A stretch of 39,099 nt of DNA from Gammaproteobacteria bacterium. GTDB lineage: Bacteria > Pseudomonadota > Gammaproteobacteria > QZLD01. The stretch covers positions 1 to 39,099 of the forward strand of contig QZLE01000147.1 in assembly GCA_004796365.1 (NCBI GenBank), read 5' to 3'. The notes under the pieces were generated by a model. That model searched no databases, had not been told where the DNA came from, and worked only from the letters and a program-made list of their open reading frames with translations. This document shows positions 8,870 through 17,135 of the stretch, one piece after another. How positions within the stretch are numbered: the stretch's first letter is position 1; each line of letters starts with the position of its first letter. Made by a program: the position numbers and the translations under genes.

Positions 8870-10384
8870 ATGAGAGTATCAACAGCGCTATTACATCAAA
8901 AGGGAACTGAATCATTATTGACTCAGCAAACCAAAACGATGAAGACACAGCTACAGATCGCTAGCGGAAAAAGGATATTAACTCCTGCAGATGATCCTGC
9001 TGGTGCCGCCAAAATTCTTGATCTGGAGCAGGCTATCGGTGTAATTGAGCGTTATCAGGATAATATTGGAGATGTTGAAAGTCGCTTATCACTAGAAGAG
9101 TCGGTACTCAATGGAGTTACAGACCTGATCATACGTATGAAAGAACTGGCTATCCAGGGGGCCAATTCCACTCAATCGCCTGAATCACTAAAAGGTATTC
9201 TAGCAGAGGTAGAGGAACATTCGGAAACATTGCTGCAGCTGGCGAATACAAGTGATGGTAACGAATACCTATTTGCAGGGTACAAAAGTAAGACCATCCC
9301 TTTCACTGAAACCGCTGGTGTGTTCACATACAATGGTGACCAAGGTGTCAGAATGACAAAAGTAGGTCCAGGGCGCCAAATTGCTGAAACCGATTCTGGT
9401 TTCGAAGTATTTATGGACCTGCAGGACGGTAACGGCACATTTACTACAGTTCCTAATGGTACAAATGCAGGAACTGGGCAGATATCAGTCGGAACTGTAA
9501 CCGACAGTACTGCTTGGGTGCCGGATACCTACGAAGTCAATTTTCAGACCGATAGCAGTGGTAATTTGGAGTATTTTGTGGTGCAGGATCCAGGTGGAGT
9601 ACCAGCTCAGGTGTCGCCAACTCCAAATCTGCGGGCATCTGCTGATAGCGGTAATGCAGGTTCTGGTACAATAGCTCTCGACTTTGCCGGTGCCGATGAG
9701 ACAAATGCCAATTACTATACACCTATTGATATTGTATTTACCGCTGCCAATGATTTTAATATTGTCAATGCCAATACCCAAGCTGTCATTGATAGTGTTA
9801 CCGGCTATGTAGCGGGAAATAATATTTTCCCCGCTGATGGTGGCTTTGATCCAGGCTATCAGGCACAGATCTCTAATGCGCCCCAGGCCGGTGATTCGTT
9901 CCGGATCGAGCGAAACGCCACCTCATTTGCTGATGGTGATACCATCTCTTTTAATGGGATAGAATTTAAAATAACTGGTGAGCCGGCAGATGGTGACACA
10001 TTTACCGTAGATGAAAGCACTAATCAGTCGATGTTTGAAACCTTCAAAGCGCTGGCCGATGCCCTGAAAATGCCGCAGGATAATCCGGCAGAACGCTCAA
10101 TATTTACCTCGGCAATGGGTAAGGTGATGAAAGAGCTAGATCTGGCGCTTAGTAGCAATAACAGGGTGCAAGCAGAGATTGGGGCGCGCATGAAAGCGGT
10201 TGAAACTGAATATGAGGCTAATACCGGAGCTGTTCTGGCATTGAAACAGAATCTTTCAGTAGTTCAGGATCTAGATATGGCAGATGCGATAACTAAATAC
10301 GAGATGCAGCTTGTGAGTCTGCAGGCGGCTCAGCAAAGTTTTGCCAAGATCCAAGGATTAAGATTGTTTGATTATATTCAGTAA
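8870..10384 (+). CDS. flgL: Flagellar hook-filament junction protein FlgL (HAP3), long form
   Basis: FlgL links FlgK to the flagellin filament. The 504-residue product is much longer than the E. coli protein (317). The N-terminal D0/D1 part (MRVSTALLHQKGTESLL, ASGKRILTPADDPAGAAKILDLEQ) and C-terminal part (IGARMKAVETEYEANTGAVLALKQNLSVVQDLDMADAITKYEMQLVSLQAAQQSFAKI) are flagellin-like. The extra 150-180 residues lie in the middle (about 190-380) and contain two copies of a G-x-P-x-x-GD-x-F module (NAPQAGDSFRIE and GEPADGDTFTVDE), related to one in FlgK. It lies 19 nt after flgK and closes the flagellar block. Confidence 0.95.
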   Translation: MRVSTALLHQKGTESLLTQQTKTMKTQLQIASGKRILTPADDPAGAAKILDLEQAIGVIERYQDNIGDVESRLSLEESVLNGVTDLIIRMKELAIQGANSTQSPESLKGILAEVEEHSETLLQLANTSDGNEYLFAGYKSKTIPFTETAGVFTYNGDQGVRMTKVGPGRQIAETDSGFEVFMDLQDGNGTFTTVPNGTNAGTGQISVGTVTDSTAWVPDTYEVNFQTDSSGNLEYFVVQDPGGVPAQVSPTPNLRASADSGNAGSGTIALDFAGADETNANYYTPIDIVFTAANDFNIVNANTQAVIDSVTGYVAGNNIFPADGGFDPGYQAQISNAPQAGDSFRIERNATSFADGDTISFNGIEFKITGEPADGDTFTVDESTNQSMFETFKALADALKMPQDNPAERSIFTSAMGKVMKELDLALSSNNRVQAEIGARMKAVETEYEANTGAVLALKQNLSVVQDLDMADAITKYEMQLVSLQAAQQSFAKIQGLRLFDYIQ

Positions 10385-10413
10385 AGATGGGCGGGCACTT
10401 TACGCTATAAGAA

Positions 10414-10785
10414 CTATTTCGAACGTTTTTTCGCGATAAACTTCAGAGCCGCAACACAAATTGCCATCGGAACCGTATATGCAGTACCGGAAAAGTCATT
10501 AATATTGGCAAAATTAATCGTAACTGAATATACCCCATCTTTTTGATTTATATTAAGGTTATTCCAGCCGGCAGGTACCAGAGACATTGCTGCATCAAGG
10601 TTTTGTGAATAAGAGGGACCAAAATAAAAGCCTTCCTCATTGTCGTCTACAAAGATATTGCTTTCATATGCCGAACTGACATTGTTATATGCTTCATTGG
10701 CTTGGGCTTTGTGAACGGCTACATTTAGCATCCAGCCACCGCGATCTGTTGTTTCCAGTTTCTCAATCAGTTCTTTCAATAGCAT
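10414..10785 (-). CDS. Small protein resembling phage 'ABA sandwich' family
   Basis: A 123-residue soluble protein encoded convergently to flgL with only 29 nt between the stops. The layout is a helical start (LLKELIEKLETTDRG), a central segment YSQNLDAAMSLVPAGWNNLNINQ and a C-terminal segment PMAICVAALKFIAKKRS. The LDAAxxLVPxGW motif followed by an alanine-rich ALxxCxAALKA helix is what I recall from the short phage/prophage 'ABA sandwich' proteins (often 90-140 residues). This is recognition by eye and not a search result. There is no signal peptide or membrane segment. No other phage gene is visible nearby, so it may be a domesticated stray. The molecular function of this family is not known to me. 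Confidence 0.6.
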   Translation of the reverse strand: MLLKELIEKLETTDRGGWMLNVAVHKAQANEAYNNVSSAYESNIFVDDNEEGFYFGPSYSQNLDAAMSLVPAGWNNLNINQKDGVYSVTINFANINDFSGTAYTVPMAICVAALKFIAKKRSK

Positions 10786-11074
10786 TATAATAACCTTTAT
10801 AAGTTGTACTATGTGAGGTAATAACTAGTATAGCACTACAAGAAATTGTTAATTGTAGAAACCATCACCTGAAACATAAATATCCTGTATCAGGAACTAT
10901 TTATATGTGTTTTTTTGTTATCTAAGTTTGGAAATCTAAGCAGGAACCATATATTATGTGAATATCGGATGCATGCGGTTTTCTTTGATTTGAACTCCAA
11001 TTGCGATAAAGATTGCACTTATGGGCCAGTCTCTGGTCAAAATGGAAGTGGCAAGAAATACGTGGAAAATCTTA

Positions 11075-13234
11075 ATGTATAATAGATCAATAAACAAAAA
11101 AAGTATGGGCTTTTTTGCCTTAATAATACTTGTTTTTTCAGCTCTTTTTTCTACTCAAATCATTGCAAAAGCCATCAAGCATGAAGAGCTTAAACCGTAT
11201 AACAGTTATTATCAGCAGCTTGCTCCTGAAAAAGAATACAGAGCTACGGCGTTAGAGGTGGTTGCAAGGCTAGGAGTAGGGCACTACAAAGAGATCACCT
11301 TGAATGACAGATTTTCCAGGCAGATCTTTGAAAAAATCTTTGAAGATCTTGATCCAATGCGCATGTTTTTTATACAAAGTGATATAGATGCGCTGCAAAA
11401 ACACAGCGATAAAATTGATGACCATCTGCGCAAAGGCGATACCGGAATTTTCTTTGATATCTATAACCTGTACGCATCTAAAGCAGTTAAAAGATATATC
11501 AAAGTGATTCATGAGATGGATCAAGGTCTGAAGTTTGATTTTAATAAAAAAGAGTTTGTTCAGATCGATAGAGCAGAAGAACCATGGGCTAAGTCGGAAG
11601 CACAGCTTGATGACTTGTGGAGAAAAAGGCTGAAAAATGGCTGGCTTTCTTTGAAACTAGCCGGTAAAGATGATGACAAGATCTATTCTTTATTAAGAAA
11701 GCGCTATATGAATAGCCTTAATCAGGTTAGCCAGGTTAATAAAGGTGATGTATTTGAGATGTCAATAAACTCATATGCATCACTGTTTGATCCTCATACA
11801 CAATACTTTTCCCCGATAAATTCTGAAAATTTCAATATCCGCATGAAGCTTTCTCTTGAAGGGATTGGTGCATTGCTGAAAAAAGAAGACGAATACACAA
11901 AAATTGTAAGATTGATACCTGCAGGACCAGCTGATAAATCCAAGTTGCTCAAGGCAGGGGATAAGGTGATTGGTGTTGCCCAGGACGATGATGAGATGGT
12001 TGATATTATTGGTTGGCGCCTGGATGATGTTGTAAACCTGATTAGGGGAGAGAAGGGAACAACGGTTAGATTAAATGTTATTTCCGGCAATACAGAAGAC
12101 CTTGGTAGCGCAAAGATTATCAGCATAACTAGAGATACAGTAAAGCTAGAAGACAAGGCTGCCAAGAAAAAGATTATTGAGGTAACCCAGGGTGGGCGTA
12201 AATTAAAAGTTGGGGTTATTGATTTGCCAACATTCTATGTAGACTTTAAAGCCTATTATGCAGGTGACCCTGATTACAAAAGCACCACGCGTGATGTAAA
12301 AAGGCTGGTAAATGAGTTAAAACAGGAAGGGATAGACGGGCTGGTTATTGATTTGCGTGATAATGGCGGTGGTTCTCTAACCGAGGCATATACCCTTGCG
12401 GGCCTTTTTATTAAGTCTGGTCCGGTAGTGCAGGTAAAAGACGCGCGCTCAGAAGTTACCAAATATGGTGACTATGACGGCCAGATAACCTATGAAGGGC
12501 CTCTAACGGTTCTGGTAAACCGTCTAAGTGCATCTGCTTCAGAGATTTTTGCTGGTGCCATTCAGGATTATCGTCGCGGTTTGGTAGTTGGTGTGCAAAC
12601 CTTTGGTAAAGGTACGGTACAACATCTGACCCAGCTTGGTAGAGGTCAGCTAAAATATACTCAGGCTAAGTTTTACCGTATCTCTGGTGAAAGCACACAG
12701 AACCAGGGAGTAGTGCCGGATATATCATTTCCAGCACTGTATGATACCTCTGAAATTGGGGAAAGCTCTTTAAAACATGCAATGCCATGGGACTCTATTC
12801 AGCCTGTGCGTTATAGCATGTTTAATGGGTTCGAGCGTTTTATTCCAGAGTTGATACAAAGACATAATACAAGAATGAAATCAAATCCGGAGCTAATTTT
12901 CCTAACAGATCAATTGGACTTGGTGAAACAGGCAAGGGAGAAACAGCAGCTTTCGATAAATGAATCGATTCGCGATAAAGAACGCGCAGAACTTAAGAAG
13001 AACCGCCTGGAGATAGAGAATAAAAAGCGTAAAAGTCTGGGGCAGGAGCTGTTGACCAAACTTGAAGATGATGATGTCGAAGAGGAAGACCAGGAGAAAG
13101 ATCCTCTGCTGGAAGATGAAACGAACAAGTTAGATGAGGATCCACTTCTTGATGAAGCCACTAAAGTGATGGCGGACCTTATCGAGCTTACTGATATTGC
13201 TAATGCCAAAGTTGCTCAAAGAGTGACTAAATAA
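11075..13234 (+). CDS. prc: Carboxy-terminal (tail-specific) periplasmic protease Prc
   Basis: Prc is a periplasmic S41-family serine protease that degrades proteins from their C-termini and in E. coli trims cell-wall hydrolases and other envelope proteins. From the start at 11075 the product has 719 residues (E. coli 682). In order: signal peptide (about 1-32, GFFALIILVFSALFSTQIIAKA), helical N-terminal domain, PDZ domain (about 255-340, with IPAGPADKSKLLKAGDKVIGVA), protease core with IDLRDNGGG (425-433), the serine loop SASASE (485-490) and catalytic lysine K512 in TFGKGTVQ. The Ser-Lys dyad elements are intact. The C-terminus is very acidic (about 655-700) with a short internal repeat (KDPLLEDE / EDPLLDEA). 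In-frame starts at 11021 and 11042 are possible; I prefer 11075 because it gives a normal signal peptide. Confidence 0.93.
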   Translation: MYNRSINKKSMGFFALIILVFSALFSTQIIAKAIKHEELKPYNSYYQQLAPEKEYRATALEVVARLGVGHYKEITLNDRFSRQIFEKIFEDLDPMRMFFIQSDIDALQKHSDKIDDHLRKGDTGIFFDIYNLYASKAVKRYIKVIHEMDQGLKFDFNKKEFVQIDRAEEPWAKSEAQLDDLWRKRLKNGWLSLKLAGKDDDKIYSLLRKRYMNSLNQVSQVNKGDVFEMSINSYASLFDPHTQYFSPINSENFNIRMKLSLEGIGALLKKEDEYTKIVRLIPAGPADKSKLLKAGDKVIGVAQDDDEMVDIIGWRLDDVVNLIRGEKGTTVRLNVISGNTEDLGSAKIISITRDTVKLEDKAAKKKIIEVTQGGRKLKVGVIDLPTFYVDFKAYYAGDPDYKSTTRDVKRLVNELKQEGIDGLVIDLRDNGGGSLTEAYTLAGLFIKSGPVVQVKDARSEVTKYGDYDGQITYEGPLTVLVNRLSASASEIFAGAIQDYRRGLVVGVQTFGKGTVQHLTQLGRGQLKYTQAKFYRISGESTQNQGVVPDISFPALYDTSEIGESSLKHAMPWDSIQPVRYSMFNGFERFIPELIQRHNTRMKSNPELIFLTDQLDLVKQAREKQQLSINESIRDKERAELKKNRLEIENKKRKSLGQELLTKLEDDDVEEEDQEKDPLLEDETNKLDEDPLLDEATKVMADLIELTDIANAKVAQRVTK

Positions 13235-13255
13235 AATTTCATAGAGGCAGATCTA

Positions 13256-13284
13256 TGTGTTCGCCTTTTTTTGGGGGGAACACA
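13256..13284. terminator. Weak hairpin between convergent prc and barrel gene
   Basis: A 7-bp inverted repeat, TGTGTTC (13256-13262) and GAACACA (13278-13284), encloses a T-run and a G-run that can extend the pairing. It lies between two convergent genes and could end transcription from either side, but no clean T-tract follows the stem. Confidence 0.3.
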
Positions 13285-13340
13285 AGGGTTCTCCTCTTAC
13301 GATATGCAACAACCAGTTTTTTGGCAGCCCAGGGGTCAAA

Positions 13341-14234
13341 CTACCACTTTTTCGAAAGGCTTAAATAGATATAGTTACTTGAATATTCATCATTAAAATT
13401 TATATCTCTAAACTTTTCGTGGCCAAGGACTGAAAGCAAAGAAAATTTGCTGCCAATATCCCATGAGCACCCAACTGATACCGATCCTTCTTGAATATCC
13501 AGGACGTTATAAACGCTGTTGGATGTGTTATCAACGGCATAGATACGCTCTCCAAGCATAAGGCTTGCGGTTAAAAAGTTGATTGGCAGGAACTCACCTT
13601 TTTTAAGCCAGTGGGTTACTGAAACCTCTACAGCTTCTGTTGAATCTATTCCCATTGCCCTGTTAGGGTTATCTGGCTTTATAAAGTAAGCGCCTAGACT
13701 TAGCCAGCCCATTTTATTGTTAAATGCCAATCCGAAGCCCGGGGTGATCTGAGTTACTGAAAGGTTATTTTGATAATTTGTGTATGCTGTTCCAAGGTTA
13801 AGTGAATACACACCAGAATAGGGCATGTAGGCAACCTGCGGAGCTATAGCTGACACCTTATCGCTATTGCCGGTAACGTCATCATTATCGATATAGTAAG
13901 CATCGACTTTGGTGACGATTGTCCCTTTTACCTCGTCAGAGAAAAAGTTATATCTACCGCTGAGAAAAAGCGAATTTTGTTCAATGTCATTATATCCGAG
14001 ATTATAGGTAATTAATGAGTTTTTAACACCAACAGAAAACCCATATTTATTAAGGTAATTACCGGAAAATTTAATTCCACCTCCATGGTATGTATTTCTT
14101 ACATATGCCTGGTAATAGTTACCTCCAAGGGCGCTAACCGACGTGGTTTTTTTCCAGTTGTTGGCGGCATCAGCGGCAATAGCGCTACCGGCTAAAATTG
14201 ATAAGGCACTAAGGGCGATTATTTTCTTTATCAT
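13341..14234 (-). CDS. Predicted outer-membrane beta-barrel protein (last gene of the six-gene operon)
   Basis: A 297-residue exported protein with a clear signal peptide (MIKKIIALSALSILAGSAIA, cleavage near residue 20). The mature part is a series of alternating-residue beta strands rich in Gly, Tyr, Ser and Asn (for example NYYQAYVRNTYHGGGIKFSG, GMGWLS-type turns, FGLAFNNKMGWLSLGAYF) and it ends with a C-terminal tryptophan in YLSLSKKW, as outer-membrane barrels often do. I do not recognise a specific family with certainty; a YaiO-type barrel is possible because a TPR gene lies just upstream, as in that group. It begins 28 nt after the TPR gene. Function is unknown; a pore or surface structure for the operon's product would fit. 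Confidence 0.7.
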   Translation of the reverse strand: MIKKIIALSALSILAGSAIAADAANNWKKTTSVSALGGNYYQAYVRNTYHGGGIKFSGNYLNKYGFSVGVKNSLITYNLGYNDIEQNSLFLSGRYNFFSDEVKGTIVTKVDAYYIDNDDVTGNSDKVSAIAPQVAYMPYSGVYSLNLGTAYTNYQNNLSVTQITPGFGLAFNNKMGWLSLGAYFIKPDNPNRAMGIDSTEAVEVSVTHWLKKGEFLPINFLTASLMLGERIYAVDNTSNSVYNVLDIQEGSVSVGCSWDIGSKFSLLSVLGHEKFRDINFNDEYSSNYIYLSLSKKW

Positions 14235-14262
14235 AGTAGTTTCTGTTAGTTAATTAATGGAG

Positions 14263-14862
14263 TTATTGGTTTATGTAGTTTAGTGCTTCGTAATGATCCG
14301 GATAACGAATCAGAACCTTTTTATAGATATCAACAGCGCTATCTGCCTCATCCAGTTTTGCATAAGCTCTGGCAAGAAATACTAAAACTGTTGTATCTGT
14401 TGGGTAATGTTTGGATAGATTGGCTGCATGGTTTTTTAAGGTAGCCCAGCGTTTTTGTGCTTGCTCACATAACATGATTTTCATATGAGCTGTATAGTTC
14501 CATGGCGATACTTCAAGTACCTGTTTGGCATATCGTTTGGTTTTAGAGTAGCTTTGTTTTGCCAGTAATGGCAGGGTGATTCCAAGTTTTGCATCAATTG
14601 ATTCCTGGTTAATGGCAATTGCTTTTTGGTAATTTGCAATTGAGTCATCATAATTGCCCAATAGATAGCTAAGCCAAGCATATCTGATAAGTGCAAATTC
14701 CTTATCGCTTGACCGGTTTAGATTTTTTTCAATAACTGCTGCAGCTTCAAGGTATTTGCCTTCAGCTTCATATTTATATGATTTTGACCAGAAATCTGAA
14801 TTAGCTGCATTTGCTGTATTTGTTATAAAGGTGGTAAAGATCATTAGTATTATTTTTTTCAT
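14263..14862 (-). CDS. Periplasmic TPR-repeat protein
   Basis: A 199-residue protein with a signal peptide (MKKIILMIFTTFITNTANA) followed by tetratricopeptide-like helical repeats: about 25-60 (YKYEAEGKYLEAAAVIEKNLNRSS), 60-95 (AWLSYLLGNYDDSIANYQKAI), 95-130, and 150-190 (VFLARAYAKLDEADSAVDIYKKVLIRYPDHYEAL). TPRs are protein-protein docking modules. The start at 14862 is chosen over an in-frame ATG at 14898 because it has the ribosome binding site AGGCAGGAA and leaves a proper signal peptide; the longer version would overlap the upstream gene. It is probably a periplasmic partner of the barrel protein encoded next; that link is inferred from adjacency. Confidence 0.82.
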   Translation of the reverse strand: MKKIILMIFTTFITNTANAANSDFWSKSYKYEAEGKYLEAAAVIEKNLNRSSDKEFALIRYAWLSYLLGNYDDSIANYQKAIAINQESIDAKLGITLPLLAKQSYSKTKRYAKQVLEVSPWNYTAHMKIMLCEQAQKRWATLKNHAANLSKHYPTDTTVLVFLARAYAKLDEADSAVDIYKKVLIRYPDHYEALNYINQ

Positions 14863-14884
14863 TTTGTTTTCCTGCCTAATTCTG

Positions 14885-17092
14885 TCATGTTTCAGCATCT
14901 TCGCTTAGTTTTGTCCAGTGTTCTACACCGTAATCGCCTCGCTGCTCTGTAGCAAGTAGCGATAAACAGTATTCGTTGGTGCCGATAATTCCATATATGT
15001 GTTTAAATCCATCTATTGAACACAAGGTCACTTCAGTTTTTAGCGTCCATTCGGCTAATGGGAGAACGTTGAGTTTATGGGAGGCTGTTTGTTTCCAGGT
15101 TTGTCTTATCTGATCATACTGCCTGTTGTATCTGCTTCTCAGGCCTGCGCCAAATGGTCGCAAAGCATACAATAAAATTTTTTGTTTTAGATTAAGGGGC
15201 ATGAATTTAGCAGATGGTGAATCTTGCCATGATGTTGCATTATCACTTAGTGGTGTAAGTCCCACACTCAATATCCATACGTCAAATAATGGGTCTTTGG
15301 GGCCTTGGCGGTCGAAGAAGGCGATAATTCCTTCATGCTCTTCAAATGCACAGCTTGCACCCGCCTCAGACTTTATACGAAACTGACCGTTCAGAGTTAA
15401 CTCTACTTCCAGCACAAAAATTTTTTGCAGTTTGGTGTTATCAATTACAGCAGAGTATTGCAGCCTTCTTCCAACAGGTAAGTGCAATGGTTTGGCAAGC
15501 TTTAGCGACTTTTCAGCAGGTTGTACTGTGTCTTTTTCTGACGGAATAGTGTGCAGATAAAACTTAGCTTGCTCAATATCTTCGTTTTGCTTCTTCTCAG
15601 ATTTTGATATAAGTGTTGCCAGGTGAAACGGGTAGGTGGGGCTTCCCATCGTCGCTTCTGTTTGCACATGCATATGGATATGAGGTTGCGGAGATCTGCC
15701 AGAGTTTCCACAGGCGGCTATAACATCACCAGGGATTACATGGTCCCCCTCTTTTACTTTTATGCTGTTTAGTTTGAGATGACATAGTAATACATGCAGG
15801 CCAGATGTAAGCTTGATTAGGATAAAATTGCCCCAGTTGTTTTTAGTGTTTACCTCTCCGGGGGCATTATCTATTAATCCGTTCATTACCCTGACAACAT
15901 AGCCGTGGGCAGGAGATATCACTGGTAAGCCGTAGCTGAAATAGTCTTCAAGTCTTTCCCCGTCGCCCTGGTAACTGTTGCCGTTATCAACCACAAAAAA
16001 ATCTAGTGCATACTTCCATTGTTTCCGGTGGGTATGCGGACCTTCAAAACCCTGATAAACCTGCCACTCTCCGAAGAAAGGGGGTCTTAGTGGAACGCTG
16101 CCAAGCTTACCTGATCTTACCTTTGCCAGTCTGGCGCGTTCATAGTTGTTTTCCGGCAGGTCTGGATTTTCCAAAAGCAGGTGTGGTGATGATAGGGTTA
16201 TTCTTTTGCGTAGTCCGGCCAAAATCGAAAATGTTGTAATTAAGAATGGAATTGCAAATACCGGGATTCCAAATTCACGCAAAAAGTTTTGTGTTGCCGC
16301 AGTAATCAATGCTGCAAGTGCCGCACCTAGCATAGCTAATGCAAAGCTTTTCCAGTCCGGTATGGTAAAAATTCCGCCAATCGCTACAGCAGTAAGGATA
16401 AAATTAAATCCTGTCCAGTCAGCTTGCCCGGAGTATTCAATTCCTGCAAAGAAGGTAAAAAATAGTTTTCCAACAATGTAGCCGCAAACTGCCAATAGTG
16501 CAAGGTAGCGTGATGTTAGCAGCATGCCTGCAAAAAATACTATACCAGCTAGTGGTAATGGGATAAATAAGGTAGATCCAAGGGCAGTAAAAAAGCCATC
16601 AATAACAGGGGTCATTATGGTTTGTGTTGGAGCATATGGTGTCAGGTAGTGGCTTAGGTTGGAGTAGCCACTGGCAGCAAAAGAGACTATAAGTGCAACA
16701 ATGACAAAAGGTACGCTAAGTACCGGCAGTCGTTCCCAGCGCCAAAGAAAGTCGGTAGCAACCGAGGTTACAAAAACTGCCAGAATAGCTCCGCAGATTA
16801 TAAGCAGAGCCAGATATGGATCGAAGTGATAAGTTGCCCCCAGTGTTAGGCCAACCAGTAGGCTGTTGTAGATATACATTCCACTTGCAATATTGGGGAA
16901 TTTAAATAATCTGGCAGTCAGGTAACCACATACTGCAGCCAGCAGGCCGGATACTGCGGCATTGGGTAGCATGAATGTTGCCAGGATATAGACAGCGCCA
17001 ATCCATGGGCTTTGGGTGAACATAATTGCTGCATATGCTCGAAATAGCCCGGCTAATGGTTGGTGTTGTTTTATGCTTGTGCCTACTATCAT
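14885..17092 (-). CDS. Urea-transporter-family channel fused to M23 metallopeptidase
   Basis: A 735-residue two-part protein. Residues 1-297 match the urea transporter (UT) fold: two homologous halves, each with NxxLxGLxLG-type or FNFILTAVAIGG pore segments (about 74-90 and 229-245) and the LPVLSVPFVIVAL segment (122-134). Residues 335-495 are an M23 (LytM-like) domain: HTHRKQWKYALDF (H353/H355 and D364), YGLPVISPAHGYVVRV, LLCHLK (H438) and the HIHMH zinc/active-site motif (471-475), all apparently intact. Residues 500-735 form a further beta-rich domain I do not recognise. UT proteins pass urea or similar small polar solutes; M23 enzymes usually cut peptidoglycan cross-bridges. The start at 17092 lacks a good ribosome binding site; most of the 43-nt gap before it is a dispersed repeat. 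Confidence 0.87.
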   Translation of the reverse strand: MIVGTSIKQHQPLAGLFRAYAAIMFTQSPWIGAVYILATFMLPNAAVSGLLAAVCGYLTARLFKFPNIASGMYIYNSLLVGLTLGATYHFDPYLALLIICGAILAVFVTSVATDFLWRWERLPVLSVPFVIVALIVSFAASGYSNLSHYLTPYAPTQTIMTPVIDGFFTALGSTLFIPLPLAGIVFFAGMLLTSRYLALLAVCGYIVGKLFFTFFAGIEYSGQADWTGFNFILTAVAIGGIFTIPDWKSFALAMLGAALAALITAATQNFLREFGIPVFAIPFLITTFSILAGLRKRITLSSPHLLLENPDLPENNYERARLAKVRSGKLGSVPLRPPFFGEWQVYQGFEGPHTHRKQWKYALDFFVVDNGNSYQGDGERLEDYFSYGLPVISPAHGYVVRVMNGLIDNAPGEVNTKNNWGNFILIKLTSGLHVLLCHLKLNSIKVKEGDHVIPGDVIAACGNSGRSPQPHIHMHVQTEATMGSPTYPFHLATLISKSEKKQNEDIEQAKFYLHTIPSEKDTVQPAEKSLKLAKPLHLPVGRRLQYSAVIDNTKLQKIFVLEVELTLNGQFRIKSEAGASCAFEEHEGIIAFFDRQGPKDPLFDVWILSVGLTPLSDNATSWQDSPSAKFMPLNLKQKILLYALRPFGAGLRSRYNRQYDQIRQTWKQTASHKLNVLPLAEWTLKTEVTLCSIDGFKHIYGIIGTNEYCLSLLATEQRGDYGVEHWTKLSEDAET

Positions 17093-17102
17093 TTTGCTTT
17101 TT

Positions 17103-17128
17103 TGGATTCACGTCTTTGCGGGAATGAC
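17103..17128. repeat. Dispersed ATTCCC-type palindromic repeat inside the operon
   Basis: The segment begins TGGATTCACG and ends GCGGGAATGAC. It is a degenerate version of the widespread ATTCCCGC...GCGGGAAT element (dRS3-like in Neisseria) and closely matches a second copy near 29578-29604 (18 of the first 22 positions). It fills 26 of the 43 nt between the decarboxylase stop and the UT-M23 start, and so separates that start from any obvious ribosome binding site. Confidence 0.5.
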
Positions 17129-17135
17129 TTGATGT

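Noticed and set aside
11794-13209. Long minus-strand open frames inside prc
   Set aside because: They are serine-rich, lack ribosome binding sites and lie opposite a well-conserved protease with intact motifs, so they are shadows of the coding strand.
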